A stretch of DNA of 64,000 bases from Aliishimia sp039978895 (GTDB taxonomy: Bacteria; Pseudomonadota; Alphaproteobacteria; Rhodobacterales; Rhodobacteraceae). The notes under the pieces were generated by a model. The model ran no database searches. It was not told where the DNA came from and was given only the letters and a program-made list of their open reading frames with translations. A program made the translations under genes and the position numbers. The stretch spans positions 1 to 64,000 of the forward strand of contig JBDWAL010000010.1 in the NCBI GenBank assembly GCA_039978895.1. Reading direction: 5' to 3'. Shown one piece after another: positions 44,255-53,156 of this stretch (the stretch's first letter is position 1; every line of letters begins with the position of its first letter).

Positions 44255-47200
44255 TGGTTGATAACCAATCGGCCGGTCTCAGTGATCGCGCGGTATTCAG
44301 GGCGATACATGTCATGCACCAAAGCGGCCGGGTGGTGATACGTTCCGGGCGTCACTGCGCGCACTTTATAAGCCAAATGAACCTCTTTAGCATCCTGCAC
44401 GTCCAATGCCGCGCGGAACCTGTCGGACAGGAATTCACTGTTTTCGACCTGCGTTGAGGTTAGCCAATCAAGACCACGAATTTGACCGGATTGGATCAGG
44501 TTTGGATTGTCGATCTCAAGCCCAGCGGGCAACGCGTCTTCAACCATAAGACGGGCACCAACCTCCTCAAACGGGGTAATTGTCAGGACAACAACCATTT
44601 GATCACCTGTGGTAAATGGTCCTGAAACCTCAATGCCATCCGGCGTGAAATAACGGCGCTTCAGGGCATATCCGTAGCCGCCCGCATCAGGCGCAATGTC
44701 TGGAACGCCATAAGTGGTCAGGGTCACATCTGTGCTGGTCCCACTTGTGTTGCGGATTTCAAAAACCGTTCCGTCATCGGTGTTTTTCAGACGCTTCACA
44801 ACAGGTCCCGCCGCAGCAACACCATTGACGAGCAACCCCGAACTGCCCGGCGTGCCACGCAGCGCGTTTGCCGCCATCAGCACTTGTGCGGCCTCTTGTG
44901 TGGACAAACTGCGTTGCGGGATCAAGCTTTGCGCCAAATTGGCCCGATCAATCGCCTGACTTCCGGAAACAGCAGCAAGACGCAAAACCCCTGCTTTGTC
45001 TGAAACAGAAGACCCAAAATCATCCCGCCACACACGTGTGTCAGAGCCACGCTTCAACAATCGTGCGGCCTGTGCAAACATGCTGTCGGCGCGCAATGTG
45101 TCACCATAACTTGCTAAGGCTGCGCCAATCTGGGCGGCAGATAACGGAGTCGCAAAAGCCTCGCGTTTGGCGTCTGCATAATAGCGCAAATCGGCAATCG
45201 AAGCGGCCCCTTCCTGCGCCAAAACCAGCAGGGCATAGGCGATGTCTTCGCCGCCCTTATCGAAATCAGGCGCGTAGTTCACGCGATTGCGTAAGTTGTT
45301 CAGCGCCAATTTGATCGCAAGCGAAGGCACATCGTGACCTGCATCCCGCGCGCGGGTCAGAAAATCGGTGACATAAGCGTCCAGCCAGAACTCCCCCGAG
45401 TCTGCGCGCCACAGCCCGAAACTGCCGCCGCTTGTTTGCCTGGTTAAAATTCGTGCCACAGCGTTTTGGATACGCGATTGCACATCCGTGTCGGCGGAAA
45501 ATTCACTTAGGTAGAGCAACGGCATCGCGCCAGAGGTCAGCTGTTCGGTGCAGCCATATGAGTTGCGATCCAACTGATTCATCAAACCCGGCACATCAAA
45601 GCGCGCCAATGGTCCCGCTGACACAACAGCGCCGCCCGTTCCCGGCAACAGGCCCGCAAAGACCTCTTGATCGAAACGGAACGTGGCGCCATCCGCCAAT
45701 TCAAAGCGGCGCGTGAAAGCCGTTTCGGGGTCGTTACGACGCACGCCAAGGTTCAACGTTTTATCCAGATGAGTGCCGTTTGGCAGGTCCAGCGTTACCT
45801 TAAGCGATATGTCACCCACGTCTGCGGCGACGATAGGCAGGGAAAGAGTCGTCTTTTGGCCGGCTTTGATCGACACCGTGTCAGGTGCCACGCCCAAGAA
45901 CAATTCAGGCGCGTCAATCGTCAACGGCATGTCGCCCCCAGCGCCATCTGCATGCACGAATTCCAACAAAAGGCGACTTTCATCACCCGGCGCCAAGAAC
46001 CGCGGTAAGGAAGCCGTGACCACAACGGGATCGCGCGCGATAATTTCGGCCGTCGCTTCGCCCACTGCCGTGTCGGTCCAGGCAATCACATCCAAACGGA
46101 TCGTTCCATTGAAAGCAGGTTTTGGCACCGTTATCAAAGCCATCCCTTGCGCGTCGGTTTGAACCAACCCAGAGAAGAACACCATGTTTGCCTCGGCGGG
46201 CGGGGGCGTTTGAAGGCGCATTTGCGCACCAGCATCGCCACCAGAACGAACCCTGCCAAGAGCCCCGGATTGGCCATCGATAAGACGCCCATAGATATCG
46301 CGCAGCTCGACGCCAAGTCGACGTTGGCCAAAATAATGTCCCTTAGGATCAGGGCTGTCATGGCCTGTCAAATTGAGAATACCCAGATCGACCGCCGCCA
46401 GTGTGACATGGGCTTGCGTGCCAGTTGGCAAGCCTTTGACCCTGACTTGGACGTCGGTATTGCCGGGTTGGCCATCGGTCGAAATAGGCGCCAAGATCAC
46501 AACATCCAGCGCTTTATCACCCGGCGCGACCTTCGCATGCGCAAGACCCATAGCGCGCGTTGGGTTCGGATCATCGCCGCCAAGGGGTCGCAAAACCGAA
46601 GCCGTGACATAGGCCCCGCTGCCCCAAGCTTGTGTCACCCTCAACGGCACGACACTTTCGCCGGGATCAAGCGTGACGACCTCTCGGTGGATCACATCGC
46701 TGGCCAGCACGCTGACCATTGCCGTGCCACCCTGCGGGGCAGTTATGCGAAATTGTGCCGTCTCTCCAACGCTATACGTCGGTTTATCGAGACCCACATT
46801 CAAGCGATCCGGCGTCTGTGTGCTGTCGCCGCTGCCATACCAACCCGCAGAAAACACCGTCGAGGCAGACACTTGTGTCCCTGCCAGTTCGGCCACCAAT
46901 TCATAGCTCCCCCAGCGCACCGGAACAGAAAGCGACGCGGCCTGTCCGGTCAATTCCATTGTCCCATTCGCAATCCGCGTGCGTCGCGTGATCGGCTCCC
47001 AGTTCCAATTTCCGTAAAGTTGATACCATTGATAGCGGGTCTCGACACGGTTCAGGACCCATATGAGTTCGCCGCGCATCGCAGCCCCGGTTGGGTCTAG
47101 TGCAACCATATCAAAAACCGCATCAGAATCTTCGGCGGCAACATCTTCGAAACTTGGTTTGAACCCGATGATTGGCGTGGTCAGGCGGATGGGTTTGACC

Positions 47201-49671
47201 AAACGACGCTCAACTGGGCGCCCTGATCCTTCTGACACGCGCGCGACGATTTCCACATCCAAGGGCACATCAGGCGTTGGGATCACTGGAAATTCCAAAC
47301 CAAGCGTCGCGCGTCCATCGCTATCTGTGCGGACTGGCTGCAAAGACGATGTCTGCCTGCGCAACGTCGAATCGTGGCGGCCAAACACGTAGCCGGGCCA
47401 GCCATCTTGGGCGCGCGTTGGGCGCAAACGTATATCAGCTTCAACAGGGATATCCCCCGCAGGTGCGCCAAACAAATAGCGCGCCGAGACCGTCAAAGGC
47501 GGGCGATCCGATAACCGCAATGCGTCGCCCTGCAGCTCTAATGTAAAATCCAGCCGTTCGGGCAGGAAGTCTTCCACCAACACTGTCGTGCTGGACAAGG
47601 CGGTGTCGCCATCCCCGAGCCGCATATCCAAACGCCACGTTCCACGCGGCACATCTGCGCCTATCGGCAACTCAAAAACATGTCCGCCCGCTGCCGCTTT
47701 TGTTGCGATTGTGCGGCTGTATTCGGCCCCATCTGGGCGTTGCAACACAGCGATAAGTGGCAAGTTTGGTTCGGCTTGCGCGCCAGTTGCGTCGCGAATT
47801 AAAGCTGTGACACCAATCGTTTCGCCGGCGCGGTACGCCCCCCTATCTGTGGCAAGGAACACATCCAACGCCCCCGGTGCGGCGCGGCCTTCGACACCTC
47901 GATCGGACAGATCAAACGCGGGACCCGTGAGCGGCAAAAAGGCCATGTCATCACTTGTCTCTGCCAAGATCAGAGCGGGCGCTGCCGATCCTGTGCCGCG
48001 TGCAAACCCCGCTTCAAATCGGGCAAACCCATCGGCATCTGTGGTCGCGCGCGCCAAAACTGCGTTGGCCTTGGAGACAAGCGAAACGTTAACACCTGCA
48101 CGGGCTTGAGCATCCGACAAGCTTTGAACGCCGACATGCAGCCCATCAGAGCCTTTCATACTGCTCAGGCCAAGATCGGACACAACAAACCATTGCGTGG
48201 CCCCGGCTTCATCATAACGATCCACGCCTTTCACCCGCGCGGTCAAAACATAAATCCCCGGTTTCATACCTGTGAGCATATCGCCCAACGGCAATCGTGT
48301 TGTGGTTTCGCGGTTTAATTCGGTTTGAACCTCGGCTTCGCCGCTCCAGACTTCGGCGGCGACGTCATTCGCGAACGCATCTTCGGCAAAGCCTGACAAG
48401 GGTCGCCCAAAATAGTTGTCTTGAATGGCGCGTAGCAAGTTTCGGTCGCTCACTTGGCGCAATTGCAAATCCAATTGGCTGGCATTCACGGTTTGCACAG
48501 GCAATGCCGCCCCCTCCAACCTTGGTAGAACATAGCCCCGCCCAGGAAAGCTGACCGACGGATTGCGATCGCGCACATAAAGTTGCAATGCCACGTCGCG
48601 CTGCATGTTTTCCCCACGTGCGGACGGCAAACCACTGCGGAACGTGACATCGTATTGCGCGCCATGCTCGACCCCGGTCACACAAAGCTGCGCACCACTT
48701 GTTTCGGTCACAACAGTCAAGTTCGGCACGCGGACAAATGTGTCATAATCAACGCCGCTTTTGACCAGCGGCTCAGAGAATGTCGCACAAATGCGTGGTG
48801 CGGCGCTGTTGTTGTCCACTTGATGTTCGATGATCCGGAAGCCAAATGTGTTGATCACCTTGTCCAATTTGGCCGCAAAGTCATCGCGGGGGCTCAACTG
48901 GGTCGCGCGTCGCAAGGCTGGAATGCTGTCGCGCCCTCGTCCGTTCGCCTCCAGAGCGTCAGCCAATTGGCCCAAAGCAGCCGCGTGCGCTGCATCACCC
49001 TTAGCGCGCAGCACAGCATTTAACGCCGCCGGGACAGCATCACGTCTTGCGCGGTTTCGCTCACCTCGGGACACTGAATTTGGCACCCGCAAGCTCGCAT
49101 AGCTGTAACTAGACCACGCATCAGGACTGTCCGTGAGCGATGCCAATGTACCCGCCCAATTTCTCGCATTTACATATGATTTTTGCGACAAAGCTTGGGC
49201 CAGAGAGACCGTCAAGCTTTGAGCGGTCTGGTTACCTGCAGGAAACCGTGTGGCTATGTCTGCAACCAATGTGTTTGCACGTTTTACGTCATCCTCCGTC
49301 AGGAAAGGCAGGGCTGCTCGGCGCACGGATTCCTGCGCCAAAACCTGTGGATCGGTCGCGACGCGCAATGCTGACATCGCACCCACATAAATTTCCGATG
49401 TTGTCGCCCCCGTTTTGGGAAAACAGGCATTGGATCGGGCGTTAAATGTGAACGCGTTGCAATCCGACATCGACAGACACGCGCGAGCACAGGCTTGCTG
49501 CGTTGTATCGAACAAATTTGAAATATCTCCACCCGGGAAATCCGCATCCGGAGAGTAGATAAATCGATCCTGCGGAACTGCATTGGAGGTCAGTGGCTGA
49601 CCTTGTGCAGAAACCGTTGATAGAACAAGGAAAATTACAGCATAGATTTTGGCGATCACGCGAAGGACCAT
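44251..49671 (-). CDS. Bacterial alpha-2-macroglobulin with N-terminal PAN domain and thioester
   Basis: The 1806-residue protein begins with a signal peptide (IAKIYAVIFLVLSTVSAQGQ). A PAN/apple-like Cys cluster (ACARACLSMSDCNAFTFN) lies at about 55-95. MG domains follow, with the bait region and A2M domains. The thioester motif GCTEQ is at 1373-1377, with Cys1374 and Gln1377 forming the thioester. The thioester-flanking helical domain then runs to about 1600. It traps proteases attacking the periplasm and is coupled by ATGA overlap to PbpC, thought to repair the wall. Unlike E. coli YfhM there is no lipobox Cys after the signal, so it may be a soluble periplasmic form. Confidence 0.92.
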   Translation of the reverse strand: MVLRVIAKIYAVIFLVLSTVSAQGQPLTSNAVPQDRFIYSPDADFPGGDISNLFDTTQQACARACLSMSDCNAFTFNARSNACFPKTGATTSEIYVGAMSALRVATDPQVLAQESVRRAALPFLTEDDVKRANTLVADIATRFPAGNQTAQSLTVSLAQALSQKSYVNARNWAGTLASLTDSPDAWSSYSYASLRVPNSVSRGERNRARRDAVPAALNAVLRAKGDAAHAAALGQLADALEANGRGRDSIPALRRATQLSPRDDFAAKLDKVINTFGFRIIEHQVDNNSAAPRICATFSEPLVKSGVDYDTFVRVPNLTVVTETSGAQLCVTGVEHGAQYDVTFRSGLPSARGENMQRDVALQLYVRDRNPSVSFPGRGYVLPRLEGAALPVQTVNASQLDLQLRQVSDRNLLRAIQDNYFGRPLSGFAEDAFANDVAAEVWSGEAEVQTELNRETTTRLPLGDMLTGMKPGIYVLTARVKGVDRYDEAGATQWFVVSDLGLSSMKGSDGLHVGVQSLSDAQARAGVNVSLVSKANAVLARATTDADGFARFEAGFARGTGSAAPALILAETSDDMAFLPLTGPAFDLSDRGVEGRAAPGALDVFLATDRGAYRAGETIGVTALIRDATGAQAEPNLPLIAVLQRPDGAEYSRTIATKAAAGGHVFELPIGADVPRGTWRLDMRLGDGDTALSSTTVLVEDFLPERLDFTLELQGDALRLSDRPPLTVSARYLFGAPAGDIPVEADIRLRPTRAQDGWPGYVFGRHDSTLRRQTSSLQPVRTDSDGRATLGLEFPVIPTPDVPLDVEIVARVSEGSGRPVERRLVKPIRLTTPIIGFKPSFEDVAAEDSDAVFDMVALDPTGAAMRGELIWVLNRVETRYQWYQLYGNWNWEPITRRTRIANGTMELTGQAASLSVPVRWGSYELVAELAGTQVSASTVFSAGWYGSGDSTQTPDRLNVGLDKPTYSVGETAQFRITAPQGGTAMVSVLASDVIHREVVTLDPGESVVPLRVTQAWGSGAYVTASVLRPLGGDDPNPTRAMGLAHAKVAPGDKALDVVILAPISTDGQPGNTDVQVRVKGLPTGTQAHVTLAAVDLGILNLTGHDSPDPKGHYFGQRRLGVELRDIYGRLIDGQSGALGRVRSGGDAGAQMRLQTPPPAEANMVFFSGLVQTDAQGMALITVPKPAFNGTIRLDVIAWTDTAVGEATAEIIARDPVVVTASLPRFLAPGDESRLLLEFVHADGAGGDMPLTIDAPELFLGVAPDTVSIKAGQKTTLSLPIVAADVGDISLKVTLDLPNGTHLDKTLNLGVRRNDPETAFTRRFELADGATFRFDQEVFAGLLPGTGGAVVSAGPLARFDVPGLMNQLDRNSYGCTEQLTSGAMPLLYLSEFSADTDVQSRIQNAVARILTRQTSGGSFGLWRADSGEFWLDAYVTDFLTRARDAGHDVPSLAIKLALNNLRNRVNYAPDFDKGGEDIAYALLVLAQEGAASIADLRYYADAKREAFATPLSAAQIGAALASYGDTLRADSMFAQAARLLKRGSDTRVWRDDFGSSVSDKAGVLRLAAVSGSQAIDRANLAQSLIPQRSLSTQEAAQVLMAANALRGTPGSSGLLVNGVAAAGPVVKRLKNTDDGTVFEIRNTSGTSTDVTLTTYGVPDIAPDAGGYGYALKRRYFTPDGIEVSGPFTTGDQMVVVLTITPFEEVGARLMVEDALPAGLEIDNPNLIQSGQIRGLDWLTSTQVENSEFLSDRFRAALDVQDAKEVHLAYKVRAVTPGTYHHPAALVHDMYRPEYRAITETGRLVINQ

Positions 49672-49758
49672 TCGAACTTACTCCATCTGGGTAACTTAAA
49701 CGTGACACGTGACACGCTAGAAACGCAATGATTCATAGGAAATCCGGCGCTCAGTTAA

Positions 49759-52272
49759 GTGGATATTCACCTCAAAAGAGGAATGTGCACCCGATACGAT
49801 CTGGATCCTTTGATGAGCCTAGCAGAAAAACTTGCCTCAGAACGACGCGGTCGACTGGCCGCTGAACGGCTACTTGAACTCAAGCAGGCCGAGCTTTTTG
49901 CTGCCAACCGCAAACTAGGCCATCACGCCCGCGCCCTATCTGAAGAAATTGTTGAAACGCGCGCCGAAGTCGCAAATGTCCGCAACGAGAACGAGCGTGT
50001 AAAATCGGATCTGAGTGTCGCGCACCAGAAAGTTGAACTGGCCGAAAAACGTCTATGGCATTCCATCACGACTATTGAAGACGGGTTTGCATTCTTTGAC
50101 CCCGATGACTGCCTTATTGCGGCTAATCACGCCTATCAGGTGGTTTTCGAAGGCTTGGAAGAAGTCAAACCCGGCATTGCATACGCGCGATTATTACAAT
50201 TGCTGACTGAAGAAGGCATCGTTGATACCGAAGACACACCTCCTGCCGAGTGGCGTGCAAGTATGTTGCAAAGGCGCCAAAACCTAACCGCAGAACCCAT
50301 CGTTATTCGGCTTTGGAACGACCAATATATTAAGATCGTCGATCATCTAAGTGAAAATGGTGACGTGATCTCGCTTGGCTTGAACATCACCGAAACGGTT
50401 CGTTATGAAAAGGAGCTTCAGGAAGCTCGCATCCGGGCCGAGGATGGCGCGCGTGCTAAGTCAGCCTTTTTAGCCAATATGAGCCACGAAATTCGCACGC
50501 CCATGAACGGGGTTGTTGGCATGGCCGAGTTGTTGGCCGAAACAGCGTTAGACGATGAACAACAATTATATGCTGAAACCATCCGAAACTCTGGTGAAGC
50601 ATTGTTGGTTATCATCAATGACATTCTCGATTACTCAAAAATCGAAGCTGAGAAACTAGTACTTCACCACGCCGTTTTCGACCTAGAGAAAGCCATCAAT
50701 GAAGTCGTGATGTTGGTGCAACCTGCCGCGCGCGAAAAGAACGTCGCCTTGCTTGTGGACTACGATTTATTTCTTGCTCAACATTTCAAAGGCGACGCAG
50801 GGCGTATTCGCCAAATTCTGACCAACATCATTGGCAACGCAGTCAAATTCACCATGGAAGGTCATGTTTTGGTGCGGGTTACAGGTATTTCTGACGCTGA
50901 AACGGGTCTGACAGCCATTCATATTGCGATCGAAGATACAGGGATCGGCGTTCCAGAAGAAAAAATAAACCATATTTTCGATGAATTCACGCAAGTTGAT
51001 GATGAACAGAACAGGCAATTTGAAGGCACCGGGCTGGGCCTTGCGATCACAAAACGTCTTGTGCATATGATGAATGGCGAAATCTGGGCCAGCAGTGAGT
51101 TAGATGTAGGGTCATGCTTTGGCTTCCGCATCATGTTGGAAACCCAAGAAGTCGCCGCCAAAGAACCACCACGCGTTCCCAAGAACATTGAGCGCGTCAT
51201 GATCATTGACGATAATAAGATCAACCGGGAAATCTTACGAAGACAAATCGAACTGCTTGGCGCGGAAGCCGATGGCTTTGCGACCGGGCCGGAGGCATTG
51301 ATGAACCTTCGCGAGTCATATGACCTCATAATCACGGATCATATTATGCAAAGTATGAACGGTGCTGATTTCACCTTAGCGGCCCGAGAGCAAGGCTGTG
51401 AAACACCTATCATCATGGTAAGTTCCAATCCCGGCGCCTTAGGAAACTCCGAAGCTCGTGGGCAATTATCCGCGCTTTTACAACGCCCGGTCTACCGAGA
51501 CACACTCATCAAAACCTTGACCGGCCTCGGGGCCGTCGTCGACGAAAAATGTACCACGGCAGCCTCTAAAAACACTCACGAACATTCAAACACGGCAGCA
51601 GGATCAAGTGAAGAAAGCACTTCACCAGCGCCAGTCTTCAAGGCACGCAAAAGACCTGCACCACAAGTGCCGCCCAAAAGTGACACCGCGGATGTGGAAT
51701 TTAACCCCCCAGAACCGGAAGCACACCTTGCACAACCGGAACGCCCAGAGCCCGCTTCAAAACCACAACCAGCCGAAGCGGAACAAACGAGCGTTCCGGA
51801 TGTCGCCCCGACTAATGTTCAAGCCCCAGTCACCGCCCCAACAGCTTCAGACGGCGCGCGAAAGATGAAAATTTTGGCCGCTGAAGACAACAAAACAAAC
51901 CAATTGGTTTTCAGGAAGATGGTCAAACAACTCGATATCGACCTTGTTTTTGCAAATGACGGAATTGAAGCCATTGAAAAATATAAAGAATTCGAACCTG
52001 ACTTGATTTTCATGGACATCTCGATGCCACGGATGGATGGCAAGGAGGCAACTGGAAAAATCCGGGAAATCGAAGCAGCCACTGATCAACGAGTCACGAT
52101 TGTCGCGCTCACGGCTCATGCTATGACCGGCGATGACCAAAGCATCATGGAGGCTGGTTTGGATCATTATTTGACCAAACCTCTGCGCAAACCTGCAATT
52201 CATGACATGATCATGTCGCAGGCTCCAGAATGTGTGAGGCCACCACTTTCAGATGAAGCTCTCGCGGGGTGA
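49759..52272 (+). CDS. Hybrid sensor histidine kinase with two receiver domains
   Basis: The product is up to 837 residues. A coiled coil spans about 20-100, a PAS domain about 95-215, and HisKA has His243 in NMSHEIRTPMNG. HATPase (about 295-465) shows an N box NIIGNAVKFT, G1 EDTGIGVPEE and G2 FEGTGLGLAI. Receiver 1 is at about 482-590, a Pro/Glu-rich linker at about 600-705, and receiver 2 at about 710-830 with Asp753 and LTKPLRK. In receiver 1 the acceptor Asp527 is present but the switch Lys is Arg576. There is no membrane helix, so it is a cytoplasmic kinase. The start is uncertain (49759, 49783 or 49813). Divergent from the macroglobulin gene. Confidence 0.92.
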   Translation: MDIHLKRGMCTRYDLDPLMSLAEKLASERRGRLAAERLLELKQAELFAANRKLGHHARALSEEIVETRAEVANVRNENERVKSDLSVAHQKVELAEKRLWHSITTIEDGFAFFDPDDCLIAANHAYQVVFEGLEEVKPGIAYARLLQLLTEEGIVDTEDTPPAEWRASMLQRRQNLTAEPIVIRLWNDQYIKIVDHLSENGDVISLGLNITETVRYEKELQEARIRAEDGARAKSAFLANMSHEIRTPMNGVVGMAELLAETALDDEQQLYAETIRNSGEALLVIINDILDYSKIEAEKLVLHHAVFDLEKAINEVVMLVQPAAREKNVALLVDYDLFLAQHFKGDAGRIRQILTNIIGNAVKFTMEGHVLVRVTGISDAETGLTAIHIAIEDTGIGVPEEKINHIFDEFTQVDDEQNRQFEGTGLGLAITKRLVHMMNGEIWASSELDVGSCFGFRIMLETQEVAAKEPPRVPKNIERVMIIDDNKINREILRRQIELLGAEADGFATGPEALMNLRESYDLIITDHIMQSMNGADFTLAAREQGCETPIIMVSSNPGALGNSEARGQLSALLQRPVYRDTLIKTLTGLGAVVDEKCTTAASKNTHEHSNTAAGSSEESTSPAPVFKARKRPAPQVPPKSDTADVEFNPPEPEAHLAQPERPEPASKPQPAEAEQTSVPDVAPTNVQAPVTAPTASDGARKMKILAAEDNKTNQLVFRKMVKQLDIDLVFANDGIEAIEKYKEFEPDLIFMDISMPRMDGKEATGKIREIEAATDQRVTIVALTAHAMTGDDQSIMEAGLDHYLTKPLRKPAIHDMIMSQAPECVRPPLSDEALAG

Positions 52273-52281
52273 TCTACGGTG

Positions 52282-52311
52282 TCTCTAAAAAGGACGATGC
52301 CATTTTAGAGA
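52282..52311. terminator. Hairpin between convergent hybrid kinase and yaaA
   Basis: TCTCTAAAA at 52282-52290 pairs with TTTTAGAGA at 52303-52311 around a 12-base loop, in the 79-base gap where two genes converge. Confidence 0.55.
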
Positions 52312-52351
52312 GACTGAAGTTCAAATTGCGCAGCCTTGACACATTACACGA

Positions 52352-53122
52352 TCATGATTGGTAAGGCCGAACAAACACAGGCTTATCTGCTTCGGACATG
52401 TCCGGTTGGTACATATAGCCGCCATAGTCAAAATCCTTAAGGCTATTGGCGTCGGTCAGTCGATTTTGCACGATGAAGCGCGCCATAGATCCCCGCGCCT
52501 TTTTTGCAAAAAAGCTAACCATCTTAGGAACGCCTTCTTTATCCTCTAAGAATTGCGGTGTAATCACGCGCAGTTTCAGAGCCTTAGGCGCTACAGCGCC
52601 GAAGTATTCTTGACTGGCGCAATTCACAAGGATGTCCGTTTCAACGGTTTTAGCCTGAGCGTTGAGGGCCTTGGACAATTGGTCTCGCCAATAATCATAC
52701 AGCGATGTGCCCCGTCGCGTTTTTAGCCGACTTCCCATTTCAAGCCTGTAGGGTTGCATGCCATCCAATGGGCGTAACACACCGTACAAACCCGACAAAA
52801 TCCGCAAATGTTCCTGCGCCCATGCCATTTCACCTGCATCCAGACTAGGCGCATCAAGTCCCTGATACGTGTCCCCCGCAAAGGCCAAAGCTGCCGGGCG
52901 CAAAGCCTCCTTGGTCGGGTCGGACTCGAAATTGCGGAACCTATCCCTGTTCAAACGCGCCAGATCGTCGCTCAAGTCCATTAGTTTTTTGAGGTTGCCC
53001 AAAGTCAGATTTCGCGCCGTGGCTGCAAGGCGTGCTGCATCCTCAGGAAATTCCGGTGCTGTCATAGAGACATCTCGCTCGGCCCAATCCAAGCGTTTAG
53101 CTGGTGAAATGACGACTAGCAT
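52352..53122 (-). CDS. yaaA: Peroxide stress protein YaaA
   Basis: The 256-residue protein matches the YaaA/DUF328 family: MLVVISPAKRLDW at the start, LMDLSDDLARLNRDRF, PAALAFAGDTYQGLDA, LRILSGLYGVLRPLDGMQPYRLEMG and FFAKKARGSMARFI. In E. coli, YaaA is induced by OxyR and lowers free iron during peroxide stress, and the fold binds DNA. It lies 34 bases after recQ on the same strand and is probably cotranscribed. Confidence 0.93.
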   Translation of the reverse strand: MLVVISPAKRLDWAERDVSMTAPEFPEDAARLAATARNLTLGNLKKLMDLSDDLARLNRDRFRNFESDPTKEALRPAALAFAGDTYQGLDAPSLDAGEMAWAQEHLRILSGLYGVLRPLDGMQPYRLEMGSRLKTRRGTSLYDYWRDQLSKALNAQAKTVETDILVNCASQEYFGAVAPKALKLRVITPQFLEDKEGVPKMVSFFAKKARGSMARFIVQNRLTDANSLKDFDYGGYMYQPDMSEADKPVFVRPYQS

Positions 53123-53156
53123 GGCTGCTCCCCAATATCATCGTGTTAGACGTGAC

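Noticed and set aside
46147..47100. 317-codon frame opposite the alpha-2-macroglobulin gene
   Set aside because: Antisense to a continuous, recognisable 1806-residue protein.
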